Assembly (NCBI GenBank): GCA_963710205.1
Contig: CAVPZG010000006.1
Span: forward strand, 434,001-498,000
Length of the DNA stretch: 64,000 nucleotides
Origin: Pacificimonas sp963710205
GTDB lineage: Bacteria; Pseudomonadota; Alphaproteobacteria; Sphingomonadales; Sphingomonadaceae
Direction of reading: 5' to 3'
Positions within the stretch are counted from its first letter, which is position 1; each line of letters starts with the position of its first letter. Position numbers and translations under genes: made by a program. Shown here one piece after another: positions 35,060 through 44,169 of this stretch. The notes beneath the pieces were generated by a model. That model saw nothing but the letters and a program-made list of their open reading frames with translations. It was not told the DNA's origin and did no database searches.

Positions 35060-36547
35060 CTATTCATAGGGCTGGGAGTAGTTATCCGGCGCGCGGTCGC
35101 GAAAGCGGGTCACGTTCGCCTCGAACATCAGCGGTACGATACCCGTCGCACCGTGCCGCTGCTTCGAAACGATACATTCGGCATGGCCACGGATCATTTC
35201 CGCTTTCTCCAGCCACTGCGCGAATTTCTCGCTGCCGTCTTCGGGTTTCTTGGCGGCGTGATAATATTCCTCGCGGTAAACGAACATGACGATGTCCGCG
35301 TCCTGCTCGATGGTGCCGGATTCGCGCAGGTCGCTTAGCTGCGGGCGCTTGTCCTCGCGCTGTTCGACCTGACGCGACAGCTGCGACAGCGCCAGCACGG
35401 GGACGTTCAGCTCCTTCGCCAGTGTTTTCAGGCCGCGCGTGATTTCGGAAATTTCCTGCACCCGGTTCTCCGCCGATTTGCGGCTCGTGCCCTGAAGCAA
35501 CTGCAGATAATCGATGACAATCAGGCCGACGCCCTTCTGCCGCTTGAGCCGCCGCGCCCGCGAACGGAGCGCGGCAATCGTGAGGCCGGGCGTGTCGTCG
35601 ATATAAAGCGGCAGGTTGTCCAGCTTCGCCGCGGCGCGGGAAAGATCGGTAAACTGCGACTGCGAAATCCTGCCCATCCGCAGGTCTTCCGAATTGATAT
35701 TCGCCTGTTCGGCCAGAATACGGGTCGCCAGCTGGTCGGCGGACATTTCCAGGCTGAAAAAGGCAACGCCCGCGCCGCTGCTGTCTTCCTCCGGATTGCG
35801 GGCCATGTCCTTCATCAGGCGCTCGGCGCAGGCGAAGGCGATATTGGTGGCCAGCGCCGTCTTGCCCATGGCCGGGCGTCCCGCCAGGATGACGAGGTCC
35901 GAGCGATGCAGGCCGCCCGTCTTGCCATTCAGCCCGTCGAGACCCGTGGTGAAACCGGACAGATGCCCGCCCGATTTCAGCGCGCGGCCGGCCATTTCGA
36001 CGGCCAGTTTCGCCGACTGGTTGAAGCTCCTGACATTGCCCGTCGCATCGCCTTCCTCGGCGACCTTGTAGAGCGCCATTTCGGCTTCCTGGATTTTCGC
36101 CTGCGGGTCGACATCCTCGCTGGTGTCGGTCGCCGATTCGACCATGTCCCTGCCCACGGTGATCAGCGCGCGCAGCACGGCGAGATCATAGATTTGCGAG
36201 GCGAAATCCTTCGCGGCGATCAAACCCGCCGTACCCTCGGTCATCTGCGCAAGGTAAGCCGGGCCGCCCAGCTCCTCCAGCGCCGGATCCTTGGCGAACA
36301 GCGGGCGCAGCGTCACGGGGTTGGCCAGCATCCCCTTGTCGATCAGGCGCAGGATCTGATCGTAGAGCCGCTGGTGCAGCGGCTCGTGGAAATGCTCCGG
36401 CTTCAGTTTCAGCTGAAGCAATTCCGCCAGTTCATTGTCGATCATCAGCGCGCCGAGAAGCGCCGTTTCGGCCTCGAGATTCTGCGGCAGTTCGGTCGTG
36501 GCGGTAATGCCGGGAGCGATGGGTGTGACGTTCGGATTGCTTGCCAT
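35060..36547 (-). CDS. dnaB: Replicative DNA helicase DnaB
   Basis: DnaB is the hexameric helicase that unwinds DNA at the replication fork. The N-terminal domain starts PQNLEAETALLGALMIDNEL. The RecA-like domain has LVILAGRPAMGKTALATNIA (Walker A), GVAFFSLEMSADQLATRIL, VGLIVIDYLQLLQG (Walker B) and LSQLSRQVEQREDKRPQLSD. The protein has 495 residues with no intein. It is convergent with the DUF3298 gene, three bases apart. Confidence 0.97.
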   Translation of the reverse strand: MASNPNVTPIAPGITATTELPQNLEAETALLGALMIDNELAELLQLKLKPEHFHEPLHQRLYDQILRLIDKGMLANPVTLRPLFAKDPALEELGGPAYLAQMTEGTAGLIAAKDFASQIYDLAVLRALITVGRDMVESATDTSEDVDPQAKIQEAEMALYKVAEEGDATGNVRSFNQSAKLAVEMAGRALKSGGHLSGFTTGLDGLNGKTGGLHRSDLVILAGRPAMGKTALATNIAFACAERLMKDMARNPEEDSSGAGVAFFSLEMSADQLATRILAEQANINSEDLRMGRISQSQFTDLSRAAAKLDNLPLYIDDTPGLTIAALRSRARRLKRQKGVGLIVIDYLQLLQGTSRKSAENRVQEISEITRGLKTLAKELNVPVLALSQLSRQVEQREDKRPQLSDLRESGTIEQDADIVMFVYREEYYHAAKKPEDGSEKFAQWLEKAEMIRGHAECIVSKQRHGATGIVPLMFEANVTRFRDRAPDNYSQPYE

Positions 36548-36698
36548 GGCGACCGTCTAGCATGTCCGCGCCATTCACGCGCTGTGGAAATGCTGGGGAT
36601 AAGCTGGGGAAGCTTTCCGCCCCTGTTCCGAAAGGGAGGGGCGAAAGGCGGACAGGCTTCGCTAACAGGACAGAAACGCAAGCCTTGGGAACCGATCG

Positions 36699-37490
36699 AT
36701 GACCTATGACAACATCCTGCTCGATACCGCCGATGGCACGGCGATCCTGACCATCAACCGGCCTGAAAAGCTGAACGGCCTTGACCTGAAAACCGTCGAG
36801 GAGATGATTCACGCCGTGCAAAAGGTGCGGGATGACGGCAACCTGCGGGCGCTCATCATCACCGGGGCAGGGCGCGGCTTCTCATCGGGTGCGGACCTTT
36901 CCAGCGGCGGCGGCGGTGGTGGCGGCGGTCCCATCGATGCGGGCAAGGTGCTGGAGACACACTATAACCCGCTTCTCGAAAACATGATGGCGCTGAATGT
37001 GCCGATTATCACGGCGGTGAACGGGCCGGCGGCGGGTGCGGGCTGTTCGCTGGCGCTGTTTGGCGATTTCGTCATCGCGGCGGACGACGCCTATTTCCTG
37101 CAGGCCTTTGTCAACATCGGCCTTGTCCCCGATGTCGGCTCGACCTGGCTCCTGCCGCGCGTCGTCGGCCGCGCGCGCGCCCTGCAAATGATGATGCTGG
37201 GGGAAAAACTGCCCGCCGCCACGGCGCAGGACTGGGGCCTGGTCTACAAGGTCGTGCCCGGCGACACGTTGATGGATGAAGCGCGCGCACTCGCTGCGAA
37301 ATTCGCTTCGGGTCCCACCCGCGCTTATGCGCTCATCAGGCAGGGTGTGCGCGACTGCATGGACGTTTCCCTTTCGGAAGGGCTGCGCGTCGAGCGCAAG
37401 AACCAGCTTCATGCTGGCCGCACTGCCGATTTCGCGGAAGGTGTTTCCGCATTTCTTGGCAAGCGCAAGGCGGCGTTCAGGGGCGACTAG
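36699..37490 (+). CDS. Enoyl-CoA hydratase/isomerase family protein, PaaG-like
   Basis: The protein has 263 residues with the crotonase fold. The oxyanion-hole region is GAGRGFSSGADLSSGG and NGPAAGAGCSLALFGDFVIA, followed by AFVNIGLVPDVGSTWLLPRV. Asp in VPDVG and lack of a first-loop Glu resemble PaaG-type isomerases rather than classical hydratases. A run of eight glycines follows the ADLSS motif, an unusual loop. It probably acts on an acyl-CoA in fatty acid or phenylacetate-type degradation. Its stop overlaps that of the convergent histidine kinase by four bases. Confidence 0.85.
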   Translation: MTYDNILLDTADGTAILTINRPEKLNGLDLKTVEEMIHAVQKVRDDGNLRALIITGAGRGFSSGADLSSGGGGGGGGPIDAGKVLETHYNPLLENMMALNVPIITAVNGPAAGAGCSLALFGDFVIAADDAYFLQAFVNIGLVPDVGSTWLLPRVVGRARALQMMMLGEKLPAATAQDWGLVYKVVPGDTLMDEARALAAKFASGPTRAYALIRQGVRDCMDVSLSEGLRVERKNQLHAGRTADFAEGVSAFLGKRKAAFRGD

Positions 37491-39268
37491 CGAAAGGCGC
37501 GCATCCGGTCATTGGCAGGATCCTCGGTCACCAGCGAGGACAGCCGGGTTGCGCCAGCCGCACCGACCCGCGGAAAACTCAGTCTGACGCAGGTTCCCGT
37601 GTCCGGTCCGGTGGTGCGGCTTTCGACCGACATGCGCCCCTCGTGCAGGGCGGCAATGGTGTCGACGACCTGCAGGCCAAGTCCCTTGCGCTTGCCGGTC
37701 TGCGACAGTTTCGCGTCTCCAAGCACCCGCGATACATCAAAGCCGGGACCGTTGTCGGCAATTTCGATCCAGGTACGGTCCGCCTGCACGCCGCCCCGCA
37801 ATTCTATCCGTCCTCCCGCTGGCGTGTAAAGGAGGGCGTTCGAAATCAGATTGGCGAGCATCAGCCGCAAACCACGTTCATTGGCGGTCAAAGTGAAATT
37901 GACCGGAATGTTGTTTTCAATCGTGACACTCTCGCGCTCGGCGATGCCCGAAACCATGCCGATCACCTCCTGGGCGACATCGACGGGCTTCAGGGGCTCC
38001 ATATCAAGCGCAAAGGCATCCTGCCGCATGCGTTGCAGACTCAGCACTTCTGTCACCATGGTGAGCAACTGGCGCGAGGACTGGTCGATCATGTCGACGA
38101 ATTCGCGGTGGCGTGGGCTCAGCTTGCCGCCTTCCGACGCCATCATGATCTGGGTGAAGCCCATGATGCCGTGCAGCGGTGTCCTGAGTTCGTGGCTGAA
38201 CGTCGCCAGGAAGTCTGCCCGGTCCCTTGCCCGCTTGCGCGCGAACCATAATGCCCGCTTCAGCAGGAACTCGCGATGTTTCACCTGGTGTGCCAGCGCA
38301 GCGATGTAGAGGGCCGTCACAGCGGTGATCGCGATATAGGACTGCATGATCAGCACCCGTTCCGGGGCCGTTTGCAGCCACAGGGGGCCATAGCCCGCCG
38401 CCACCATGTGAATGCTGGGGATTGATGTCAGGAAGATACCGGTTGCGGCGCCAAGCTGGCGAAAGCTGTAGGCCAGCCAGACGACGGGCGGCATGGTGAT
38501 GAAGACCAGCGCCAGACTGGGCGTGGTCCGCCCGAAATCCATGCCGAAAAACCGATCCGCGACGATCGCGATGACTTCGAAATCGTAAAGCACGGCGACC
38601 AGCAGAAACAGCGTCGCCGCGCCATATTCTCTCCAGCGCGTCCGCAGGGTGTGGGCGGCAAGCCTGGGGAACAGGCTTCGCATGATCAGCAGCGCACCCA
38701 GAATGCTGACATGCGCGGTCATGCTGCCAAAGGCCCAGTCACGCCAGACGCGTATGTCCTCGATCGAATATTTGCTGGCGATCACATTGTCGGACAGGTG
38801 CGAAATCAGCACGCCGACAAGGCCTGAAAGCGAGGACACGATCACAACCAGAAGCAGAAATATGCTGATTCTATATGGTCGGCGCAGGGCCAGCGACATG
38901 GAGCCGAAGCGTTTCAGCAGATAGGCCAGAAGACCGCCTTCCAGCACATCGGAGGCATGATAGGGAAGGGAAGCGGCGAAGGGATCGCCCATCAGCAACG
39001 TCGTCGTGAACGCGGCGGCAACATAGGTGATCAGAACCCTGACGACGGATTCGCGGGATCTGCACAGGAAAAGCAGGAAGGTCAGCAGGGCGACCGGAAC
39101 GTAAAAGACGGATATGCCTGTGTCGGTCAGGCGGGGGGAGACGATCTCCGATGCCGCCAGCAGAAATATGCCGTACAAAAGCAGAAAGCGGACCCCGAAC
39201 AGCGCAGCCCTCAGCGCAGGCGTCATGGCGGGATCGTCGCGCGCCATGATATCCTTGGCCAGGCTCAT
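37487..39268 (-). CDS. Sensor histidine kinase with MASE1-like membrane domain
   Basis: The protein has about 593 residues. The N-terminal ~300 residues hold eight or more hydrophobic helices of MASE1 type. A HisKA domain follows with FLATFSHELRTPLHGIMGFT (phospho-His), then HATPase_c with the N box MLANLISNALLYTPAGG, the G1 box WIEIADNGPGFDV and GKRKGLGLQVVDTI. It senses an unknown signal in or near the membrane. No cognate response regulator is adjacent, so it may be an orphan. The start is uncertain: ATG 39268 is used; ATG 39247, preceded by AAGGA, is equally possible. Confidence 0.88.
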   Translation of the reverse strand: MSLAKDIMARDDPAMTPALRAALFGVRFLLLYGIFLLAASEIVSPRLTDTGISVFYVPVALLTFLLFLCRSRESVVRVLITYVAAAFTTTLLMGDPFAASLPYHASDVLEGGLLAYLLKRFGSMSLALRRPYRISIFLLLVVIVSSLSGLVGVLISHLSDNVIASKYSIEDIRVWRDWAFGSMTAHVSILGALLIMRSLFPRLAAHTLRTRWREYGAATLFLLVAVLYDFEVIAIVADRFFGMDFGRTTPSLALVFITMPPVVWLAYSFRQLGAATGIFLTSIPSIHMVAAGYGPLWLQTAPERVLIMQSYIAITAVTALYIAALAHQVKHREFLLKRALWFARKRARDRADFLATFSHELRTPLHGIMGFTQIMMASEGGKLSPRHREFVDMIDQSSRQLLTMVTEVLSLQRMRQDAFALDMEPLKPVDVAQEVIGMVSGIAERESVTIENNIPVNFTLTANERGLRLMLANLISNALLYTPAGGRIELRGGVQADRTWIEIADNGPGFDVSRVLGDAKLSQTGKRKGLGLQVVDTIAALHEGRMSVESRTTGPDTGTCVRLSFPRVGAAGATRLSSLVTEDPANDRMRAFR

Positions 39269-39477
39269 GGCTTGAGTTGTTCCGGTATCGCAGCTGTTAC
39301 CGCCATGCGTTCCCCCCGCACCCGGCAGTTTCGGTATGCGCGCGCTCGCGGCACCCGGCCCCCTGTCAGGCTCCTCAGCGACCAAATCTAGGCGAAATAC
39401 GGCACTATCGCAACTCACCGGGGGCCGTGCCAATCTGCGGCAGCGCGGCTTCCCGACTTCGATGCTATGACGTGACG

Positions 39478-40329
39478 ATGAATCCGCTACGCCGCTCCCT
39501 GTCGCACGCCATGGCCGCACCCATCCGAAAGCTCTTCGCTACCCAGCCTGATGAGCATGTGACGGAAGACAGATTTCCTTCCGCTCCCGAAGATGGCCTG
39601 TTTCCGGCAAGCTCGCCCACCCGCGAAGTCCACAAGGATCTGACATCGATGATGGTGGGCGGCATCTGTTCCCTGTTCCTGCAGATGCTGCATCCGCGCG
39701 CCCTGGCGGGGGTCTGGGATCACAGCGATTTCCGGCGGGACATGGCGGGGCGTCTGCGCCGGACTGCGCGCTTCGTCGCGGTCACGACCTATGGCAGCCG
39801 CGCGGATGCCGGGCGGCTTTGCGCGCGCATCAACGCCATCCACGAGAAGGTCACTGGCGTGCTGCCCGACGGCACGCCCTATGCGGCGACGGAGCCAGAG
39901 CTTCTGGGCTGGGTTCATGTGACGGAAAGCTGGAGCTTTCTCGCGGCGCATCTGCGTTACGTCAATCCGCACCTGCCGCCGGGCGAGCAGGATCGCTACT
40001 TTGCCGACATGGCTCAGGTCGCCGCCATGCTGGGCGCACCCGATATGCCAGAAACCCGTTCTGGAATAGAGGCCTACATGCGCGCCGCGCGGCCGCAATT
40101 GCGGACCGATGACCGGACGCGGCAAACGGCGGCCGCGCTCATGTCGCAGCCAGCGCCGCGCCCCGAACTCGCGCCGTTTCAGCGCGTGTCGATGCAGGCG
40201 GGTCTCGACCTGCTTCCCGAATGGGCCCGGTCGATGCACCGGCTCCGCGCCCTCCCCGGCCAGCGCGCCGCTGCGCGCGTGGCTGCGGGCGCGATGGGCC
40301 GGGCGACCCGCTGGATGATGGCGGACTAG
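39478..40329 (+). CDS. DUF2236 / MpaB-type oxygenase family protein
   Basis: The protein has 283 residues. Family motifs are VGGICSLFLQMLHPRALAGV, RTARFVAVTTYGSRADAGRL, INAIHEKVTGVLPDGTPYAA and ELLGWVHVTESWSFLAAHLR; the conserved His residues are candidate haem ligands by analogy with latex-clearing and MpaB-like proteins. No signal peptide is seen. The frame is open from 39277, but the ATG at 39478 is the likely start. Its stop overlaps that of the convergent crotonase by four bases. The substrate is unknown. Confidence 0.83.
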   Translation: MNPLRRSLSHAMAAPIRKLFATQPDEHVTEDRFPSAPEDGLFPASSPTREVHKDLTSMMVGGICSLFLQMLHPRALAGVWDHSDFRRDMAGRLRRTARFVAVTTYGSRADAGRLCARINAIHEKVTGVLPDGTPYAATEPELLGWVHVTESWSFLAAHLRYVNPHLPPGEQDRYFADMAQVAAMLGAPDMPETRSGIEAYMRAARPQLRTDDRTRQTAAALMSQPAPRPELAPFQRVSMQAGLDLLPEWARSMHRLRALPGQRAAARVAAGAMGRATRWMMAD

Positions 40330-41096
40330 CCTTGCGTGCGCGCGCGCGCCTGCACAGCGGCGCGGCGGGCCTCGATTTCCTCGGGACTGACCTTGCTGTT
40401 CGCTGCCCCATTCCGCTTTTCGATCTCCAGGCCTTCGGCAAAGGTGGCGGCATAACCTTCGTCAATCGTGGCGAGATAGCTTTTCAGCATGGCGGGTTCG
40501 ACGCTCAGCATATCCTCCGCCAGCTGGCGGCACGTGGGTATGAGGTCAGCGGCGGGAACCACGCGATTGACGAGCCCCCAGCGTTCGGCCTGTTCCGCAC
40601 CGATGAAATTGCCGGTCAGCGACAGTTCCTTCGCGCGGGAAATGCCGATCAGCCGGCTCAGCTTCTGACTCAGGCCCCAGCCGGGTGAAATGCCCACGCG
40701 CGCATGGGTGTCGGCGAAGCGGGCATGTTCCGACGCAATCAGCACGTCGGCGGCCAGCGCCACCTCAAATCCTCCGGTGATGGCGACGCCGTTGATGGCA
40801 CCGATGATGGGGCCGCTGAACGTCTCCAGCGACGTCACGGGATCGGTCGTCTCGACCGCATCGCCAACCCTGGCCTCGCCCGACCCCAGTTCCTTCAGGT
40901 CGAGTCCCGCGGTGAAGGCGCGTTCGCCCGCGCCCGTCAGGATCAGGACTCGAATATCGGGGTCGGCCTCCAGCGCATCGACGGCTTCCGCCAGCTCTCG
41001 CCGCAGGGCCGTTGACAGCGCGTTCATGGCCTCGGGGCGATTGAGGGTCAGAACGGCATAGCCGCTTTCATGTTTTTCGACTTCAACCAGAGCCAT
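40326..41096 (-). CDS. Enoyl-CoA hydratase/isomerase family protein
   Basis: The protein has 256 residues with the crotonase fold: LTLNRPEAMNALSTALRREL, GERAFTAGLDLKELGSG, AINGVAITGGFEVALAADVL and HARVGISPGWGLSQKLSRLI. The first catalytic Glu is present (GGFEVAL), but the position of the second (usually P-E in the next loop) is occupied by His-Ala, so classical syn-hydration is doubtful. The ATG at 41096 follows GGAAAG, which overlaps the stop codon of tgt six bases upstream. An in-frame GTG at 41105 is less likely. Confidence 0.86.
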   Translation of the reverse strand: MALVEVEKHESGYAVLTLNRPEAMNALSTALRRELAEAVDALEADPDIRVLILTGAGERAFTAGLDLKELGSGEARVGDAVETTDPVTSLETFSGPIIGAINGVAITGGFEVALAADVLIASEHARFADTHARVGISPGWGLSQKLSRLIGISRAKELSLTGNFIGAEQAERWGLVNRVVPAADLIPTCRQLAEDMLSVEPAMLKSYLATIDEGYAATFAEGLEIEKRNGAANSKVSPEEIEARRAAVQARARTQG

Positions 41097-41101
41097 AAGC
41101 G

Positions 41102-42229
41102 TCACTTTCCTTTGTAACGGTCCACGAACCGGCGCGCGAACCCCGCCAGCGTTCCGCCTTCGATGGCGGTCCTCAGCCCCGCCATCAACTGCTGATAAAA
41201 GGAGAGGTTGTGCTCCGTCATCAGCATCGCACCCAGGATTTCCCCGGAACGGATCAGATGGTGCAGATAGGCGCGGCTATGGGTCTTGCAAACATGGCAA
41301 TTGCAGGCGTCGTCCAGCGGGGCGGTGTCCTCGGCGAACTTCGCATTCTTGATGTTTATGGGACCGTCATGGGTAAAGGCCTGTCCCGTGCGGCCGCTGC
41401 GGGTCGGCAGTACACAGTCGAACATGTCGATGCCGCGCATGACCGCGCCGACGATATCGTCGGGCTTTCCCACGCCCATCAGATAGCGCGGGCGATCCTC
41501 CGGCAGCAGTCCGGGGGCATAGTCGAGGACAGAGAACATCTGCTCCTGCCCCTCGCCGACCGCCAGTCCGCCAACCGCATAGCCGTCGAAGCCGATGTCC
41601 TGCAGCTTCGCCGAACTTTCGCGCCGCAGATCGGCGAACATGCTGCCCTGCTGGATGCCGAACAGGGCCGCGCGGCTGGCATGGTCCTGACCGCTGTCAA
41701 AGCCGTCACGGCTTCGCCGCGCCCAGCGCATGGACAGCTGCATCGACCGCTCCGCCTCGGCCTCCGTCACCGGCCATTTCGTGCATTCGTCAAAGGCCAT
41801 GACGATGTCGCTGCCCAGATTGCGCTGGATCTCCATGCTGCGTTCCGGGCTCAGCATATGCTTCGACCCGTCCAGATGCGATTTGAAGGCGGTGCCTTCT
41901 TCCGAGGTTTTCGCGAGCTCCGCCAGGCTCATCACCTGAAACCCGCCGCTGTCCGTCAGGATCGGCCGCTCCCAGCGCATGAAATCATGCAGACCGCCCA
42001 GCCGGGCGATGCGCTCATCGCCGGGCCGCAGCATCAGGTGATAGGTGTTGCCAAGGATGATATCCGCGCCCGTCGCGCGAACCGTCTCCGGTTTCATGGC
42101 CTTTACCGTCGCAGCCGTGCCGACAGGCATGAAGGCAGGCGTGCGGATCGCACCGCGCCGCATGGAAATCGTGCCGGTGCGGGCAGCGCCGTCAGTGGCG
42201 TGGATGCTATAGGAAAAACGGGGGGGCAT
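41102..42229 (-). CDS. tgt: tRNA-guanine transglycosylase
   Basis: Tgt exchanges guanine-34 of GUN-anticodon tRNAs for preQ1 in queuosine synthesis. The active-site region is PILTDSGGFQVMSLAELAK, FDECTKWPVTEAEAERSMQL is conserved, the second Asp region is FDCVLPTRSGRTGQAF, and the zinc site is CNCHVCKTHSRAYLHHLI. The 375-residue length is standard. In related genomes tgt often sits next to queA; here a PEP-CTERM gene on the opposite strand lies between them. Confidence 0.96.
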   Translation of the reverse strand: MPPRFSYSIHATDGAARTGTISMRRGAIRTPAFMPVGTAATVKAMKPETVRATGADIILGNTYHLMLRPGDERIARLGGLHDFMRWERPILTDSGGFQVMSLAELAKTSEEGTAFKSHLDGSKHMLSPERSMEIQRNLGSDIVMAFDECTKWPVTEAEAERSMQLSMRWARRSRDGFDSGQDHASRAALFGIQQGSMFADLRRESSAKLQDIGFDGYAVGGLAVGEGQEQMFSVLDYAPGLLPEDRPRYLMGVGKPDDIVGAVMRGIDMFDCVLPTRSGRTGQAFTHDGPINIKNAKFAEDTAPLDDACNCHVCKTHSRAYLHHLIRSGEILGAMLMTEHNLSFYQQLMAGLRTAIEGGTLAGFARRFVDRYKGK

Positions 42230-42406
42230 GGCCCCGTCCTAGACTCCGCTATGGATTTGTTAAGGGGCGAAAACTGTCGAAAAATCTTACAGTTCTTCGC
42301 ATATGCGAAACCGAGGATTTCCTATCCGACGGAAATATTTGTTTAATTTCCGAATGGCATATGCATTGCTTATGGTAGCGAAACGATTTGTCAGACAGGA
42401 TATCTC
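42230..42406. promoter_or_regulatory. AT-rich divergent control region of tgt and the PEP-CTERM gene, with two palindromes
   Basis: This region is visibly richer in A/T than its surroundings. It contains a perfect 14-base palindrome TTCGCATATGCGAA at 42296-42309 and an inverted repeat CGGAAAT-N9-ATTTCCG at 42330-42352. Both are good candidates for regulator binding sites controlling the PEP-CTERM gene (start 42407). An AGGATATCTC ribosome-binding stretch precedes that ATG. The regulator is unknown. Confidence 0.5.
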
Positions 42407-43066
42407 ATGAAATCAGTTGCTTTCCTTGCCGCCATGTTCACCTCCACCGCGGCACTTGCCGGACCCGTTACGCCTTTCATCGACGCAGGTGCCTCATCGC
42501 AGGGGCAAAGCTGTCAGTATGACACGGCGACGATGACCGCGGATCGGTGCGGCAGCGTTGCCGCTGCCCGTTCCAACGTGGCGACGATCGACGAGGGCGT
42601 AGCCGGATTCTATTCGCTCGGCATCGGTGGGACGCTGACATTCGATGTGTCGCCCCTGCTGTTCGACAATGAACTTTTCGCCGTCGAAATCACCGGCGGC
42701 GCTCCAAATCCGGACTTCCCCGAAGCCGCGCGTTTCGAATTTTCCGGTCCCGGCGGCAGCGAGTTCGTTGAAATCGCAACTTTCGGCGAAGCGATCCGCG
42801 ATGAAAGCGGAGGTCTTTCGGTGACGCGCACATTGGGCAGCGGTGGATATGCTTTCGATTTCAACCTGAACGGCCTGTCCTTCGATACGCTGACGATTAC
42901 GGATCGCACCTTCGCGTATTTCGGCAGCACCTATGACCGGCGAAACAGCGACGGTTTCGATATCGGGGAACTGGTGTTCGATGTGGTCGATGTTCCCGAA
43001 CCGGGTGCGCTCGGCCTGCTCGGTCTTGGTCTGCTTGCCATCGGCGCGCGCCGCGCCCGTCGCTAG
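42407..43066 (+). CDS. PEP-CTERM sorting-domain protein, exported
   Basis: The protein has 219 residues: signal peptide VAFLAAMFTSTAALAGP, a beta-rich middle, and a C-terminal sorting signal VPEPGALGLLGLGLLAIGAR followed by an Arg-rich end. Exosortase is known to cleave this PEP-hydrophobic-basic tripartite tail and link the protein to the cell surface or exopolysaccharide. No exosortase gene is in the window. The middle domain is not recognised. The gene stands alone with its own AT-rich upstream region and a strong terminator, inserted between tgt and queA. Confidence 0.85.
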   Translation: MKSVAFLAAMFTSTAALAGPVTPFIDAGASSQGQSCQYDTATMTADRCGSVAAARSNVATIDEGVAGFYSLGIGGTLTFDVSPLLFDNELFAVEITGGAPNPDFPEAARFEFSGPGGSEFVEIATFGEAIRDESGGLSVTRTLGSGGYAFDFNLNGLSFDTLTITDRTFAYFGSTYDRRNSDGFDIGELVFDVVDVPEPGALGLLGLGLLAIGARRARR

Positions 43067-43089
43067 GCTGAGCGATATACAAGAAAAAG

Positions 43090-43122
43090 GAGCTATCGGC
43101 CAACGCCGGTAGCTCTTTTTTT
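43090..43122 (+). terminator. Rho-independent terminator, probably bidirectional
   Basis: An 11-base-pair stem (GAGCTATCGGC at 43090-43100 with its partner at 43105-43115, one G-U pair) has loop CAAC and is followed by seven T at 43116-43122. On the other strand the stem is followed by a T run from AAAAA at 43084-43088, so it can also end queA transcription. Confidence 0.88.
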
Positions 43123-43130
43123 GTTGCTGG

Positions 43131-44160
43131 TCAGCCGGGCAACAGCAGGTTCGCATCGCCATAGCTGTAAAAGCGGTAACCCTGTTCAATGGCGTGGGCA
43201 TAGGCGGATTGCATGCGCTCCAGCCCCATCATCGCGCTCACGAGCATGAACAGCGTGGACCGTGGCAGGTGGAAATTGGTCATCAGCGCATCGGCGGCGC
43301 GAAACCGGTATCCCGGCGTGATGAAAATGTCTGTATCGCCCGAAAAGGCATGGATCGTCCGATCCTCTCGCGCGGCGCTTTCCAGCAGGCGCAGGCTCGT
43401 CGTCCCAACGGGGATGATGCGGCGGCCCTCGCTCCTGGCGGCGTTCAGACGTTCGGCGGCGGCAGGGCTGATTTCACCCCACTCACTGTGCATCCTGTGG
43501 TCGTCGGTCTCATCCACCTTCATTGGCAGAAATGTGCCAGCGCCGACGTGCAGCGTCAGTGTTTCGGACGCGATACCGCGCGCATGAGAGCGCCGACATC
43601 AGTTCAGGCGTAAAATGCAGCGAAGCGGTCGGCGCGGCGACCGCGCCGTCCTTTTTCGCGAACATGGTCTGATAGTCCTCCGCATCGCGCGCATCGGTCG
43701 CGCGCCTGCCCGCGATATAGGGCGGCAGCGGCATGACGCCGGCGGCGGCAATGGCGGCTTCGATGGGCTGATCGGCCTGAAAGCGAAATCCGACCTCGCC
43801 GCCCGCGATCTTGTCGAGCACTTTCGCTGTCAGGCCGTGGCCGAAATCAACATGATCCCCGACCTTCAAACGCCGGCTGTTCCTGACGAAGGCGCGCCAC
43901 TCGGTCTGGCTTTCCCGCTTGTGCAAGGTCACGCCAACCGCAGCGTCGCCGCGCCTGCCGCTTAGCTGTGCGGGAATGACGCGGGTATCGTTGAACACCA
44001 GGACATCCCCCGGCTGCAGCAGTTCCGGCAGGTCACGAACGCCCCGGTCCGACAGGCTGTCCGGGCGGACGGTCAGCAGACGGGCACTGTCGCGCGGCAC
44101 CGCGGGCCGCAGGGCGATGTTCGCCTCGGGCAGATCGAAATCGAATGCGTCGACGCGCAT
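43131..44160 (-). pseudogene. queA: S-adenosylmethionine:tRNA ribosyltransferase-isomerase, single-base frameshift
   Basis: QueA adds the cyclopentenyl precursor to preQ1-tRNA to make epoxyqueuosine. The N-terminal frame (44160 to about 43588) reads MRVDAFDFDLPEANIALRPA to ASLHFTPELMSAL. The C-terminal frame reads ARGIASETLTLHVGAGTFLP, SYGDANLLLPG and stops at 43131. Removing one T from the CTCTC near 43588 joins them as LMSALHARGIASETL, giving a normal 342-residue QueA. No slippery sequence was seen, so a sequencing or assembly error is the first explanation; true loss would block queuosine formation. Confidence 0.88.
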
Positions 44161-44169
44161 AGGGGCCGA

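Noticed and set aside
36900..36940. Gly-rich GGCGGCGGT run as a repeat element
   Set aside because: It is in frame inside a crotonase and encodes a poly-Gly loop; related enzymes tolerate insertions there.
43510..43600. Programmed frameshift in queA
   Set aside because: No slippery heptamer or stimulatory structure was seen and QueA is not known to use frameshifting; a simple one-base insertion fits better.
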